A stretch of DNA of 64,000 nucleotides from Alcaligenes ammonioxydans (GCF_019343455.1 NZ_CP049362.1:2356001-2420000), one strand, 5' to 3'. Positions 51,156-61,195 are shown, counted from the first letter of the stretch. Translations and numbers: made by a program. Notes: a model not told the origin generated them from the sequence alone.

Positions 51156-52820
51156 TTAGAAATGCCAGCGGGTCTGAACGACACGGAAACGGTTAGCCAC
51201 ATAGGCCGAGTCCGACAGAGAGGCGTTGGCAGCCGGGTTGGCGCCCGTACCATGGAAGTCGCTGTAGGCTGCGGTCTGATTAATGAACACGGCGCCGGTC
51301 AGGTTCAGGGACAGGGACACACCGGAACGCTCGGCCATGCGCTGGATCTGGGCAGTCACGGCATCATCGGTGCTGTACGCCGACAAGGTCAGTGCGCCGT
51401 GCTCGATCACGTTGCGTCCTGCCACTTCAATGCTTTGCTCGGTCGAATCGGTTTGCACCACAAATACGATGGGGCCAAACCATTCTTGCTGAATCTCGGG
51501 CTGGTCCACACGGGCCTGCAAGACCAGAGGTGTGCGTACGCGGGCACCGGGAAATGCAGGGTGCTCCAGTGTCTGGCTGTCAGCCAGGATAGGCATGCCC
51601 AGCTGGCGCGCCTGATCGATACGCTGTGCGCAGGCTTCGTTTTGCACAGCACCGGTAATTTCAACGGCGCGGGCCGGATCGGACACCAGTTTTTGTACGG
51701 CCTGGGCCAGACCTTGAGCCACTTCGTCAAAACTCATCACACCATCAGCCGTGCGGATACCGTCACGAGGCACGTAGATGTTTTGAGGAGCAGTACACAT
51801 CTGGCCGGAATACAGGGCAAAGGAGAAAGCCAGATTGCGGGCAACCGCCTTGAAATCGTCAACCGAATTAATAATGACCTGGTTCACACCGGCTTTTTCG
51901 GTGTAGACCAACGCGTGGCGCGCATTTGCTTCCAGCCAGTTGCCGTTTTGGCTACTGCCGGTAAAGTCGATCAGCTTGACGGCCTTGTTCATGGCCAATT
52001 GCTGTGCCGTATCTTCCGAAGGCTCGTGAGCCGCCAGCAAGACCACGTTGGGATTGAAACCGGCCTCGGCCAGCACTTCGCGCGCGACAGCCACGGTAAT
52101 GGCCAGAGGCAGGATCGCGCCAGGATGCGGCTTCACAATCACGGTGTTGCCGGTGGCCAAGGAAGCAAACAGGCCAGGGTAACCATTCCAGGTCGGGAAG
52201 GTGGAGCAACCAATGACCAGACCAATGCCACGGGGCACAACTTTGAACTGTTTCTTCATCTGGATGGGATCATGCTTGCCCTGGGGCTTGATCCAGTCAA
52301 CCAGACCGGGGATGCGGGACATTTCCTGCCAGGCGTAGGCCACGGCTTCCAGCGCACGTTCCTGAGCGTGAGGGCCACCGGCCTGGAAGGCCATCATGAA
52401 ACCCTGGCCCGTTGTGTGCTGCACGGCATGAGCAATCTCGAAGCTGCGCTGGTTCAAGCGATGCAGAATTTCCAGACAAATGCCCACCCAGGCCTGCGGG
52501 CCCGCATCGCGCCAGCTGTCCAGCGCCAGTTGCGACTGGGCCACCAACTGATCCACGGGGACTTTGGGGTAACGGATGCCCAGATCAAAACCAAAAGGCG
52601 AGCGCTCATTACCCACTTCTCCTTGGGCGCCTTCCAGCGTCAAGGGAAAGGCTTTGTCGCGGTAGGCTTCAAATGCAGCCTGACCTTCCTGAGCCGCGGT
52701 TTCACCGTAAGCGCGCGGGCTGGGATTTTCAGGATAAGCGCTCCAGAAATTGCGCGCTAGGATGCTGCTCAAAGCCTGATCCAGCGTCGCCTGATGCGTT
52801 TTGAAAAAATCTGCTGCCAT
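51156..52820 (-). CDS. paaN: Phenylacetate degradation aldehyde dehydrogenase PaaN (no MaoC domain)
   Basis: 554 residues from the ATG at 52820. It is an aldehyde dehydrogenase: STFPTWNGYPGLFASLATGNTVIVKPHP, LIDFTGSSQNGNWLE, the catalytic cysteine in LYSGQMCTAPQNIYVP and the glutamate in the EKAGVNQ region. It oxidises the open-chain aldehyde after ring cleavage. The 680-residue PaaZ of E. coli has an added R-hydratase domain that opens oxepin-CoA; this short form lacks it. Another hydratase must do that step, and none is in the window. Confidence 0.9.
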   Translation of the reverse strand: MAADFFKTHQATLDQALSSILARNFWSAYPENPSPRAYGETAAQEGQAAFEAYRDKAFPLTLEGAQGEVGNERSPFGFDLGIRYPKVPVDQLVAQSQLALDSWRDAGPQAWVGICLEILHRLNQRSFEIAHAVQHTTGQGFMMAFQAGGPHAQERALEAVAYAWQEMSRIPGLVDWIKPQGKHDPIQMKKQFKVVPRGIGLVIGCSTFPTWNGYPGLFASLATGNTVIVKPHPGAILPLAITVAVAREVLAEAGFNPNVVLLAAHEPSEDTAQQLAMNKAVKLIDFTGSSQNGNWLEANARHALVYTEKAGVNQVIINSVDDFKAVARNLAFSFALYSGQMCTAPQNIYVPRDGIRTADGVMSFDEVAQGLAQAVQKLVSDPARAVEITGAVQNEACAQRIDQARQLGMPILADSQTLEHPAFPGARVRTPLVLQARVDQPEIQQEWFGPIVFVVQTDSTEQSIEVAGRNVIEHGALTLSAYSTDDAVTAQIQRMAERSGVSLSLNLTGAVFINQTAAYSDFHGTGANPAANASLSDSAYVANRFRVVQTRWHF

Positions 52821-52902
52821 ACAATGTGCTCCTGAAACTAGTAGGACGCCAAGCTGGGAAGCTGGCGTCCAGATTCTTGGAAAACCGCTATTTTTGGCGG
52901 TC

Positions 52903-53985
52903 TTAGGTTTCCTGATCGAAGTCAATCACTACCCGGTCGGTTACCGGAAAGCTTTGGCAACTGAGCACGAAACCGCGGGCTACTTCGTAATCTTCCAGCG
53001 CAAAGTTGGCGTCCATGTCCACTTCGCCCTCTACCACTTTGCAACGGCAGGTGGAGCAAACACCACCTTTACAGGAATACGGCAATTCCAGACCTTGCTC
53101 GAGCGCTGCATCCAAAATGCTGCTGTTGCTCTTGCTGATGGTCAGGTTGCGTGTGATGCCATCCTGAATCACGGTCAGCTCGCACTCTTCCTTGCCCGGT
53201 GCCTTGCGCGACTCTTCACCCGTACGCAGCGCACGTGGCCCTTTGGGAGCGCCAAACAGCTCGAACTTGATCTGGGATTTTTGCAGACCGTTTTCCTGCA
53301 AGGCGGCCACCACCTGCTCGCTCATGTCCTGGGGACCGCACACAAAGGCCACATCCACACTGGCCGGATCGAACCATTGCTGCATCAGCTGGCGGACTTT
53401 CTCACCGTCCAGGCGACCGTTGAACAGATCAATATCCTGCGTTTCCCGGCTCATGATATACACGATGGAGAAACGTTCCATATAGGTGTTTTTCAGGTCC
53501 TCGATCTCTTCGCGAAACATGATGGCCGAAGAGGCGCGGTTACCGAAAAACAGCGTGAAGGTGGAATTGGGCTCGGTATCCAACGCGGTCTTGACCAGCG
53601 ACAGAATGGGGGTGATACCGCTCCCCACCGCAAAGGCAACATAACGGTGCGCGTTGCTGGGGTCAAAATCTACGGTGAAGTTGCCATCAGGAGGCATGAC
53701 CTCCAGCGAAGCACCTGCCTGCAGATGGCTGTTGGCCCAGGTAGAGAAAGCACCATCATTGACGCGCTTGATCGCCACCCGCAGCAAGCGGTCGTGCGGA
53801 GCGGCACAGATCGAGTAGGAGCGGCGCAGTTCCTGGCCGTCCAGATGGGTGCGCAGGGTCAGATACTGACCGGGGCGAAACTGAAACACATCCTGCAAAT
53901 TGTCGGGCACATCAAAAGCTACCACCACAGCATCGCGGGTGCTGCGCGAGACCGATGCCACAGGAAGAGAATAAAACTGACTCAT
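52903..53985 (-). CDS. paaE: Phenylacetyl-CoA epoxidase reductase subunit PaaE
   Basis: 360 residues from the ATG at 53985. A flavin domain (FRPGQYLTLRTHLDGQELRRSYSI) and an NAD(P) domain (AFAVGSGITPILSLVKTAL) are followed by a plant-type 2Fe-2S domain (CKGGVCSTCRCKVVEG, last cysteine in VLSCQSFP). It feeds electrons to the PaaABC(D) di-iron epoxidase. An ORF extending to 54216 overlaps paaD and is not used. Confidence 0.93.
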   Translation of the reverse strand: MSQFYSLPVASVSRSTRDAVVVAFDVPDNLQDVFQFRPGQYLTLRTHLDGQELRRSYSICAAPHDRLLRVAIKRVNDGAFSTWANSHLQAGASLEVMPPDGNFTVDFDPSNAHRYVAFAVGSGITPILSLVKTALDTEPNSTFTLFFGNRASSAIMFREEIEDLKNTYMERFSIVYIMSRETQDIDLFNGRLDGEKVRQLMQQWFDPASVDVAFVCGPQDMSEQVVAALQENGLQKSQIKFELFGAPKGPRALRTGEESRKAPGKEECELTVIQDGITRNLTISKSNSSILDAALEQGLELPYSCKGGVCSTCRCKVVEGEVDMDANFALEDYEVARGFVLSCQSFPVTDRVVIDFDQET

Positions 53986-53989
53986 AGGA

Positions 53990-54490
53990 CTAATGCGCCT
54001 TAAAGTAATCGAATGGTTCGCCACAGCTGATGCAGCGGTACAGCGCCTTGCACGGCGTCGAGCCAAACTGGCTGATGACCCGTGTATGCGTGGAGCCACA
54101 CTGAGGACAGGCCACCACGGGCGCCTCGGGCTGGCGCAGCAAACCAGAAATATCAACTGCACTTTGGGCCGGGGGAGCGATACCGTAATCACGCAGGGCC
54201 AGCTTGCCTTGCTCACTCATCCAATCGGTCGTCCAGGCCGGCGACAACTTCGTATCGACTCGAACCTGCTCGATGCCGGCCTGCTGCAAGGCTTGCTCAA
54301 TCGAGTGGCTCATCTCGTACATCGCCGGACAACCAGAGTACGTCGGTGTGATGGTGACCACGCACACGCCTTCCTCCCAGTTCACGTCACGCACAATGCC
54401 CAGGTCCAGCAAGGAGATCACGGGGATCTCCGGATCTGGAACCGTGGCCAGTATCTGCATGACTTGCTCGGTGCTCCAGGTCTGTGTCAT
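53990..54490 (-). CDS. paaD: Phenylacetyl-CoA epoxidase maturation subunit PaaD
   Basis: 166 residues from the ATG at 54490. The MIP18/DUF59 fold (VPDPEIPVISLLDLGIVRDVNW, TYSGCPAMYEM) is followed by a zinc-binding tail (CPQCGSTHTRVISQFGSTPCKALYRCISC). PaaD is needed for activity, probably for iron-sulfur assembly in PaaE. It lies five bases after paaC's stop and just before paaE. Confidence 0.92.
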   Translation of the reverse strand: MTQTWSTEQVMQILATVPDPEIPVISLLDLGIVRDVNWEEGVCVVTITPTYSGCPAMYEMSHSIEQALQQAGIEQVRVDTKLSPAWTTDWMSEQGKLALRDYGIAPPAQSAVDISGLLRQPEAPVVACPQCGSTHTRVISQFGSTPCKALYRCISCGEPFDYFKAH

Positions 54491-54495
54491 GACGA

Positions 54496-55260
54496 TCACC
54501 AGGTGGCGTCGGGGTACATACGTGGCAGATGCTGCATTTCCGCCAGCAGATACCCTAATGCTTCCGTATGACGGCCTTGCGGACCGCCACGGTATGCCTT
54601 GTGCTGGGCATCCTGTTCGGCTGGACAACGCAAGGTAGCGCGCTCCAGGGCGGTCCGGATGTACTCCAGGCAGGGCTGCCACAGGCTGGCCATCAAGGGC
54701 ACGGCCTGACGCTGAGCCAGCTCCTGGGTGACCTCATCATCCAGGAACAGTTCACCCAGATAGAACCAGGCATCGTCTATCGCTTTTTGCATGCGCTTGT
54801 GGCTCTCGGCAGTACCATCACCCAGACGCACGATCAGATCGGTCGAGCGGCGCAAGTGGTACAGCACTTCCTTGTGCGCTTTCTGGGCGATGGCCCGAAT
54901 CTGCTCATCGGTGGATTGCAGCAACTGCTCCAGCAAGAAACAGTGCCAGGCATCAAAGAGAAACTGACGCGCCAAGGTATCGCCATAGTGACCGTTCTCA
55001 CGTTCGACCAACAGATAGTTGGTGTACTCGTGAGCGTCACGATGATAGGCCAGACGATCTTCGTCGCGGCCTTGGCCTTCGGTCTCGCCGGCCAGCGTCA
55101 GCCACATGCGGGCCTGACCCAACAGGTCCAGGGCGGTATTGGCACAGGCCAGCTCTTCTTCCAGAGCCGGGCCATGTCCAGTCCATTCACCCAGACGCTG
55201 AGCCAGCACCAGGGTGGAATCGCCCATGCGCAGGGCGTAGGAAAACAGGGCTTTGTCCAT
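54496..55260 (-). CDS. paaC: Phenylacetyl-CoA epoxidase structural subunit PaaC
   Basis: 254 residues, ferritin-like all-helical protein of the PaaC family. It lacks a full set of iron ligands and supports PaaA in a heterodimer. EYTNYLLVERENGHYGDTLARQFLFD and EVLYHLRRSTDLIVRLGDGT are conserved. It follows paaB by eight bases. Confidence 0.93.
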   Translation of the reverse strand: MDKALFSYALRMGDSTLVLAQRLGEWTGHGPALEEELACANTALDLLGQARMWLTLAGETEGQGRDEDRLAYHRDAHEYTNYLLVERENGHYGDTLARQFLFDAWHCFLLEQLLQSTDEQIRAIAQKAHKEVLYHLRRSTDLIVRLGDGTAESHKRMQKAIDDAWFYLGELFLDDEVTQELAQRQAVPLMASLWQPCLEYIRTALERATLRCPAEQDAQHKAYRGGPQGRHTEALGYLLAEMQHLPRMYPDATW

Positions 55261-55268
55261 ACCGATTC

Positions 55269-55553
55269 CTACATATTGATGCCGTCAGGCATGGGGAAAA
55301 AGGTAGGGTGACGGTAGACCTTGGTGTTGGAGGGCTCAAACAGCGGCCCTTTGTCACCCGGACTGGAAGCCGCGATATCGGCAGCACGCACCACCCAGAT
55401 GCTCACGCCTTCATTACGGCGGGTATAGACATCACGCGCATTGTTAATGGCCATTTCGGCATCCGGCGCGTGCAGGCTGCCTACATGCTTGTGAGCCAAA
55501 CCATGCTGGCTGCGAATGAAAACTTCCCACAGGGGCCAATCGTTCTTGCTCAT
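55269..55553 (-). CDS. paaB: Phenylacetyl-CoA epoxidase subunit PaaB
   Basis: 94 residues from the ATG at 55553, matching the family (about 95). WPLWEVFIRSQHGLAHKHVGSLHA and the ARDVYTRRNEGVSIWVV segment identify PaaB. It bridges two PaaAC dimers in the epoxidase complex. It sits between paaA and paaC in the fixed order paaABCDE. Confidence 0.94.
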   Translation of the reverse strand: MSKNDWPLWEVFIRSQHGLAHKHVGSLHAPDAEMAINNARDVYTRRNEGVSIWVVRAADIAASSPGDKGPLFEPSNTKVYRHPTFFPMPDGINM

Positions 55554-55647
55554 AACTGAAAATTCCTTGCTGTGCAGTCGCGCTCTTACTGCGCGGACTG
55601 CGAATCGGATCGGATCAGAAACCGTCACGGTTTCCTGGCCTTAGGGA

Positions 55648-56646
55648 TCAGGCCACCTTGCGGATGGCTTCCTGCTTCTGGGCATGGGCATCCAGTGCCT
55701 CACGGAACCACGCGCCGTTTTCGTGGGCGTCCACCCGGGCCTGGAGTCGTTCACGATTACAGGGGCCATTGCCCTTGATCACCGCCCAGAACTCATCCCA
55801 GTCAATCTCGCCAAAGTCGTAGTGGCCGCGCTCTTCGTTCCAGCGCAGATCAGGATCAGGAATGGTCAGGCCCAGATACTCGGCCTGCGGCACGGTCTGA
55901 TCCACCATTTTCTGGCGCAACTCATCATTCGAGAACAGCTTGATCTTCCACTGCATGGACTGGGCGCTGTTGGTGGAGTCTGCATCGGAGGGGCCGAACA
56001 TCATTAGCGCGGGCCACCACCAACGGTTGATGGAGTCCTGCGCCATGGCCTTCTGTTCCGGGGTGCCATGCAGGCACATCTGGATCAAAAGATCGTAACC
56101 CTGGCGCTGGTGGAAAGACTCTTCCTTGCATACCCGCACCATGGCACGGGCGTAAGGACCGTAAGAGCAGCGGCACAAGGGAATCTGGTTAATGATGGCC
56201 GAGCCGTCAACCAGCCAGCCGATCATGCCGATGTCGGCCCAATTCAGGGTGGGGTAATTAAAAATGCTGGAGTACTTGGCTTTGCCCGACAACAGATCAT
56301 CGACCAGTTTGTCACGGCTGACACCCAGTGTTTCGGCAGCGCTATACAGATACAGACCGTGACCGGCCTCGTCCTGCACCTTGGCCATCAAGATCGCTTT
56401 ACGCTTGAGCGAAGGAGCGCGGGTAATCCAGTTGCCTTCGGGCAGCATCCCGACAACCTCGGAGTGCGCGTGCTGAGAAATCTGGCGCACCAGGGTTTTG
56501 CGATAGGCTTCGGGCATCCAGTCCCTAGCTTCGATGCGGACACCCTCATCGATGCGCTCTTGAAACCGACGCTCTTCGTCGGACATCTGCTCGATATCCC
56601 GGACCTGCTTGACGCCTGTCTCTACAAGTTGTGCATACATGACCAT
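55648..56646 (-). CDS. paaA: Phenylacetyl-CoA epoxidase catalytic subunit PaaA
   Basis: 332 residues. The di-iron ligands lie in [20 protein letters not shown] and [17 protein letters not shown] (both ExxH). PaaA inserts oxygen into the aromatic ring of phenylacetyl-CoA. It is the first gene of the operon. A GGGG motif precedes the ATG at 56646; a second ATG at 56640 would lose two residues. Confidence 0.95.
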   Translation of the reverse strand: MVMYAQLVETGVKQVRDIEQMSDEERRFQERIDEGVRIEARDWMPEAYRKTLVRQISQHAHSEVVGMLPEGNWITRAPSLKRKAILMAKVQDEAGHGLYLYSAAETLGVSRDKLVDDLLSGKAKYSSIFNYPTLNWADIGMIGWLVDGSAIINQIPLCRCSYGPYARAMVRVCKEESFHQRQGYDLLIQMCLHGTPEQKAMAQDSINRWWWPALMMFGPSDADSTNSAQSMQWKIKLFSNDELRQKMVDQTVPQAEYLGLTIPDPDLRWNEERGHYDFGEIDWDEFWAVIKGNGPCNRERLQARVDAHENGAWFREALDAHAQKQEAIRKVA

Positions 56647-56672
56647 CCCCGGTAAGAGTACTGAAAGCGTTC

Positions 56673-56686
56673 AACAAAATTTTGTT
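56673..56686. promoter_or_regulatory. Palindrome upstream of paaA (candidate PaaR/PaaX operator)
   Basis: AACAAAATTTTGTT is a perfect 14-base palindrome 27 bases before paaA. A repressor such as the TetR-type PaaR or GntR-like PaaX would be expected near here; neither gene is in the window. Confidence 0.4.
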
Positions 56687-56796
56687 TTGACGCAAACCAT
56701 ATACACTTCATTATTTAATACGAAAAATGTGATGTCAATCGCAAAACCGTATCATATGACCCGGAAACGGATACTTTAAGGGTAAATACTTAGACG

Positions 56797-56836
56797 TAAA
56801 AAAACCGAGGTGCGATAAATCGCTGCCCTCGGTTTT
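56797..56836 (-). terminator. Rho-independent terminator of orn
   Basis: AAAACCGAGG (56801-56810) pairs with CCTCGGTTTT (56827-56836); the minus strand then continues into more T residues. Confidence 0.85.
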
Positions 56837-56910
56837 GGTCCCGCCCGCATGCCCTTGCCTGCCCTGGCAGACGCGCTTAACGCGCTTGCGCCTTGACCGG
56901 CGCGCTGTGT

Positions 56911-57456
56911 TTACAGGCGGATGAAATGCTCGCGGTAGTGTTTAAGTTCGTCGATGGACTCGTAAATGTCGGCCAAGGCTTCGTGGCGGCTTTGCTTGAC
57001 GAAACTTTTAACGACATCGGGTTTCCAACGCAGAGCCAGCTCTTTCAAGGTGCTGACATCCAGATTGCGATAATGGAAGAAGGCCTCCAGGCGGGGCATG
57101 TAGCGGTACATGAAACGACGGTCCTGGCTGATGGTGTTGCCACACAGGGGCGACTTGCCCGCTGGTACATGCTCTTTCAGAAACTCCAGCAACTGATCCT
57201 CGGCCTGCGCTTCAGTCAGGGTCGACGCTTTGACCTTGTCGATCAGGCCACTGCGGCCATGTGTCCCCTTGTTCCAGGCGTCCATGCCATCGAGCAATGT
57301 GTTGCTTTGATGAACCACCAGAACCGGGCCTTCGGCTACCAGGGTCAAGTCTGCTTCTGTTACCACGACCGCAACTTCGATGATGCGCTCTTTGTCCGGG
57401 TCCAGTCCTGTCATCTCCATATCGAGCCAGACCAGACGCTGTGTGTGAACCGCCAT
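56911..57456 (-). CDS. orn: Oligoribonuclease
   Basis: 181 residues from the ATG at 57456, the same as E. coli. DEDDh motifs: [12 protein letters not shown] (D, E), [16 protein letters not shown] (D) and [15 protein letters not shown] (H, D). It removes the last nucleotides of RNA and is essential in many proteobacteria; it also degrades pGpG. GAGGAA before this ATG supports the start; an upstream codon at 57519 is not conserved. It is divergent from the M48 gene. Confidence 0.94.
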   Translation of the reverse strand: MAVHTQRLVWLDMEMTGLDPDKERIIEVAVVVTEADLTLVAEGPVLVVHQSNTLLDGMDAWNKGTHGRSGLIDKVKASTLTEAQAEDQLLEFLKEHVPAGKSPLCGNTISQDRRFMYRYMPRLEAFFHYRNLDVSTLKELALRWKPDVVKSFVKQSRHEALADIYESIDELKHYREHFIRL

Positions 57457-57499
57457 ATAATCATTCCTCAAAACGCCCATTTTACATATAGCCGCCTCC

Positions 57500-58747
57500 A
57501 TGCTGACTTTGTTGTTCATTATCTTTCTGCTGGCAGACGTTTTGCTGCGCTTTTATCTCGGTCTGCGGCAGATCCGGCACGTTTATCGACATCAGAACCA
57601 GGTGCCTGCCGAGTTTTCCGAACGCATCGGCCTGCATAGTCATCAGCGCGCGGCGCGTTACACCATTGCACGCACACGGCTGGGCTTGAGCGAACGCCTG
57701 GTGGAAGCCCTGGTGTTGCTGGGCTTTACCTTGCTGGGTGGCTTGCAATGGCTGGATATCACCCTGGGCCACTGGATCAGCCACGAACTGCTGCGGCAGC
57801 TTGCCCTGATTGGCGCCGTGCTGGCGATTATGGGTCTGGTCGGCCTGCCCTTTGCCTGGTATCGCAAGTTCGTACTGGAGGCGCGCTTTGGCTTTAACCG
57901 CATGACACCTGCCTTGTTTTTTGCGGATACCGCCAAAACACTGCTCATCATCTTGGTGCTGGGCACACCCCTGTGCGCCGCCCTGCTCAGCCTGATGGAT
58001 TGGGCCGGACCCTCCTGGCCGTGGTATGGCTGGGGCTTGTGGCTGGCCTTCAATCTACTGGTGCTATGGTTGTACCCGCGTGTTATCGCCCCGCTCTTCA
58101 ACACGTTTAAACCACTGGAAGATGCCGGCCTGCGGGATCGCATCAACGCTTTGGCGCAACGTTGTGGCTTCCAGACCAGTGGGTTGTACGTAATGGATGG
58201 CTCGCGCCGCTCCGCCCACGGCAATGCGTACTTCACCGGGCTAGGGCGCCAAAAACGTATCGTGTTTTTTGACACCTTGCTCAACAAACTCCAGCCCGAA
58301 GAAGTCGAGGCCGTGCTGGCGCATGAACTGGGCCACTTCAAGCATCGGCATATACAACGCCGCCTCTTGATCAGTGTGCTGACATCGCTGGTCTTTTTCC
58401 TGCTGGCAGGCTGGGCCTGGGGCAAAGTGGGCTTTTACACCGGCCTGGGTGTCATCCCTCAACTAGGCCGCCCCAATGATGCGCTGGCTCTGATCCTGTT
58501 CTTTATGGTGGTGCCCACCTTTACCTTCTGGATGGGTCCTTTGAGCGCCCTGCTCTCACGCCGTGACGAATATCAGGCCGACCATTTTGCGGCCCAGCAC
58601 AGTGGTGCCCAGGACTTGATCAGCGCCTTGCTCAAGCTCTATAACGACAATGCTGCAACGCTGACACCTGATCCGCTACACTCTGCCTTCTACGACAGCC
58701 ACCCCAACGCGATTGATCGCATTCGACACCTGAAAAGCCTGGCATGA
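57500..58747 (+). CDS. M48 family zinc metallopeptidase (STE24-like)
   Basis: 415-residue membrane protease. Zinc motif [10 protein letters not shown] near residue 275, and the third ligand Glu in [16 protein letters not shown]. About seven helices, including [22 protein letters not shown], match CAAX-protease-type STE24 rather than the shorter HtpX. The likely role is quality control of membrane proteins. It overlaps rsgA by four bases. Confidence 0.9.
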   Translation: MLTLLFIIFLLADVLLRFYLGLRQIRHVYRHQNQVPAEFSERIGLHSHQRAARYTIARTRLGLSERLVEALVLLGFTLLGGLQWLDITLGHWISHELLRQLALIGAVLAIMGLVGLPFAWYRKFVLEARFGFNRMTPALFFADTAKTLLIILVLGTPLCAALLSLMDWAGPSWPWYGWGLWLAFNLLVLWLYPRVIAPLFNTFKPLEDAGLRDRINALAQRCGFQTSGLYVMDGSRRSAHGNAYFTGLGRQKRIVFFDTLLNKLQPEEVEAVLAHELGHFKHRHIQRRLLISVLTSLVFFLLAGWAWGKVGFYTGLGVIPQLGRPNDALALILFFMVVPTFTFWMGPLSALLSRRDEYQADHFAAQHSGAQDLISALLKLYNDNAATLTPDPLHSAFYDSHPNAIDRIRHLKSLA

Positions 58748-59643
58748 CATCTACAACCATTAGCGGTCTGGTGACCGCCGCCCACGGTCGCCACTACTTT
58801 GTCGAGCTGCCCGATGGCCAAACCATCAAATGTTTCCCGCGTGGAAAAAAAGCGGGGATTGCGGTGGGCGACCAGGTCGATGTCATGATGCAGGCCAAAG
58901 GCGAAGGCTCCATTGAGCAGGTACAGGAGCGGCGCAATTTGCTGTATCGCTCTGACGACTTCCGTACCAAGCAATTTGCCGCCAATATCGATCAGCTCCT
59001 GATCGTGGTGGCGCCCGAACCCGCCTATTCCGAAGACCTGCTGGGGCGAGCGCTGGTTGCCGCCTGGAGCGTGGATATTGATCCGGTCATTATCTTGAAC
59101 AAGGCGGACCTGGGCACGCATCTGGAGCGCGCCCGACGCAAACTGGCTCCGATTGCCGCGCTGGGGGTGCCTATTTTAGAAATGGTGGCCTTGGAACCCG
59201 AACAGACCCGGGAAGCACTGGCTCCCTGGCTGGCGAACAAACGCACGCTACTGCTCGGTCAGAGTGGCATGGGCAAATCCACATTGCTCAATGCCCTGGT
59301 TCCGGATGCAGGCGCACTGACCCAGGAATACTCGCAAGCCTTGGGGGCAGGTCGGCACACGACCACCAGCACCCGTCTCTATCACCTGCCCAATAGCGGC
59401 GACCTGATCGACAGCCCCGGCTTCCAGGCCTTTGGACTGTCGCATATGACGCAAGAAGATATTGCTCACGGCTTCCCCGACTTTCGCAAAGCTGTGGAAT
59501 CCTGCCGCTTTTATAACTGCACCCACAGGCATGAGCCAGGCTGTGGCGTGCTGGCGGCCATCGAGGCGGGCAGCATTCACCCTGAGCGTCACGCGCTGTA
59601 CCAGCGCTTGCTGGCCGAACACGAGAACAAACCCCGCTACTAA
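58744..59643 (+). CDS. rsgA: Ribosome small-subunit GTPase RsgA
   Basis: 299 residues with a circularly permuted GTPase order: OB-fold first, then NKAD (G4), GQSGMGKSTLLNAL (G1, about residue 172), DSPGFQAFGL (G3) and a zinc finger C-terminus (CRFYNCTHRHEPGCGV). It checks late 30S assembly. It is translationally coupled to the M48 protease gene. Confidence 0.95.
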   Translation: MTSTTISGLVTAAHGRHYFVELPDGQTIKCFPRGKKAGIAVGDQVDVMMQAKGEGSIEQVQERRNLLYRSDDFRTKQFAANIDQLLIVVAPEPAYSEDLLGRALVAAWSVDIDPVIILNKADLGTHLERARRKLAPIAALGVPILEMVALEPEQTREALAPWLANKRTLLLGQSGMGKSTLLNALVPDAGALTQEYSQALGAGRHTTTSTRLYHLPNSGDLIDSPGFQAFGLSHMTQEDIAHGFPDFRKAVESCRFYNCTHRHEPGCGVLAAIEAGSIHPERHALYQRLLAEHENKPRY

Positions 59644-59721
59644 GAGAACAAGGGGAGAGGCAAAACGCGCTGTTTTGTGAAAGCGGGATTCGGCGTCGGA
59701 GCGACCGACCGTCCAGCCTGA

Positions 59722-60471
59722 CTACAGACCTGTGTCGCGCGTATCCCCGCCGGCAGACAATTGCACCCAGGCGGCGGACAGATGGTGGTAGAGATTGCGA
59801 ATCAAGACCGCGGTGGCGCCCCAAATAAAATAAGGCCCCCACGGAATCGAAAAGTAATAGCGACCCGCCCCGTCGGGCAAATCCGCATGATGCAATTGAT
59901 GACGCTGCGGGTCCAGCAGGACTGACAGGGGCACCTCAAAGACTTCGGCGACCTCGGAACTGTCAGGCAGCACCTGAAAGCCCTCTTGCAGCTCACCAAT
60001 AACAGGACGCATCGCAAACTGGGTGCTGGTGACAAAAATGGGATGCTGGCCTAGATAACGCACAAAGCGCGGCTCAATACCGATCTCTTCCTGGGTTTCA
60101 CGCAAGGCGGCTTCCACCGGCCCCAGGTCCGAGGCCTCAATACGCCCCCCAGGAAAACTGATCTGCCCGGCATGGTTGTGCAGGTGCATGGCCCGGCGCG
60201 TAAAAATGACGGTAGGCCCCTCGGGTCGCTGCATCACGCCAATACAGACGGCGGAGCGCACATTCATGGAACCGGGCAAAAACTCGGGATAAAACGAACT
60301 GCGAAATAAAGGCTCGACCTGCCACTGTATGGGCTGGGAAAAAGCGCTACGCAGAAAATCCAATTGCTGGGCTTGCGCAGGCAAATCAGGCAAAGGGTCT
60401 AATGCAACCAGGGGTTGGCTGCGAGGGTCGAATCCAGGAACGATAACGGGCCTGATACGAGGCTTATCCAT
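59722..60471 (-). CDS. CoA pyrophosphatase, NUDIX family (NudL-type)
   Basis: 249 residues from the ATG at 60471. The CoA-specific signature VIFTRRAMHLHNHAGQISFPGG precedes the NUDIX box GGRIEASDLGPVEAALRETQEEIGI. It should hydrolyse CoA and its derivatives. The N-terminal 80 residues are an extra part. No ribosome site marks the start and an ATG at 60495 is also possible; the rplS terminator lies just upstream. Confidence 0.87.
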   Translation of the reverse strand: MDKPRIRPVIVPGFDPRSQPLVALDPLPDLPAQAQQLDFLRSAFSQPIQWQVEPLFRSSFYPEFLPGSMNVRSAVCIGVMQRPEGPTVIFTRRAMHLHNHAGQISFPGGRIEASDLGPVEAALRETQEEIGIEPRFVRYLGQHPIFVTSTQFAMRPVIGELQEGFQVLPDSSEVAEVFEVPLSVLLDPQRHQLHHADLPDGAGRYYFSIPWGPYFIWGATAVLIRNLYHHLSAAWVQLSAGGDTRDTGL

Positions 60472-60495
60472 AAGAACTGGTATGTGATCCCACAT

Positions 60496-60526
60496 AAAAA
60501 CAAAGGCACCCGCCTGGGTGCCTTTG
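60496..60526 (-). terminator. Rho-independent terminator of rplS
   Basis: CAAAGGCACC (60501-60510) pairs with GGTGCCTTTG (60517-60526), T residues follow on the minus strand. Confidence 0.85.
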
Positions 60527-60546
60527 CATCGCTGTTCGCTGGGAAA

Positions 60547-60921
60547 TTAATTGCCCGAACGACGAACGAGTTTTTCTTTGATGCGAGCGGCTTTACCCGA
60601 GCGATCGCGCAGATAGTACAGTTTAGCACGACGAACAGCGCCACGACGCTTGACTTCGATGCTGGCGATCTGAGGGGAATACAGCTGGAATGTACGCTCA
60701 ACGGCTTCGCCAGAAGAAATCTTGCGAACGATGAAGGAAGAATTCAGACCACGGTTGCGACGGCCAATAACCACGCCTTCGTAAGCCTGGACACGCTTGC
60801 GCGTACCTTCAACCACGTTTACGTTCACCACAACGGTGTCACCAGGACCGAACTCGGGAGGCAGTTTGCCACCGGTCAGGCGCTGGATTTCTTCTTGCTC
60901 AAGAATAGCGATCAAATCCAC
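60547..60921 (-). CDS. rplS: 50S ribosomal protein L19
   Basis: 124 residues. [54 protein letters not shown] is the L19 core. It lies at the 30S-50S interface. I start at the GTG at 60921 because GGAG stands six bases before it and the protein then opens (M)[10 protein letters not shown] as in relatives; the ATG at 60939 has no ribosome site. rpsP, rimM and trmD, which usually precede it, are absent; the lipoate ligase pair is divergent instead. Confidence 0.93.
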   Translation of the reverse strand: MDLIAILEQEEIQRLTGGKLPPEFGPGDTVVVNVNVVEGTRKRVQAYEGVVIGRRNRGLNSSFIVRKISSGEAVERTFQLYSPQIASIEVKRRGAVRRAKLYYLRDRSGKAARIKEKLVRRSGN

Positions 60922-61149
60922 GATTGACTCCAAAACCATCGTATCAGCCGCACACATTATAAGAATCGCGCTGACAGAGGATGAAAAATGATTAGCCCAC
61001 GATTCTACCAGTAAATATTGTGAATGACCAAATTTTTTGACAGCGTGCCCATGCGTCCCTGCGCGTTTAACTACGCTAAAATACGACACTTTGGGCATCC
61101 TGCCCCTGTATTAAACGCAGCACGAGCGATTGCTTACTCGCTTAGCCCT

Positions 61150-61167
61150 CCCTTTTGCCCAAAAGGG
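61150..61167. promoter_or_regulatory. Inverted repeat in the leader of the LplB-like gene
   Basis: CCCTTTTG-CC-CAAAAGGG, arms of eight bases, 28 bases before the start codon at 61196. It may be an operator or an RNA hairpin. Confidence 0.35.
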
Positions 61168-61195
61168 TCCGCGCCTATCAAAGGACACACCGTCT

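Noticed and set aside
53986..54216. N-terminal extension of PaaE
   Set aside because: It overlaps paaD in another frame; PaaE homologues start at MSQFYSL.
60940..61098. Longer L19 start
   Set aside because: The extension is not conserved, and the GTG at 60921 has an ideal ribosome site.
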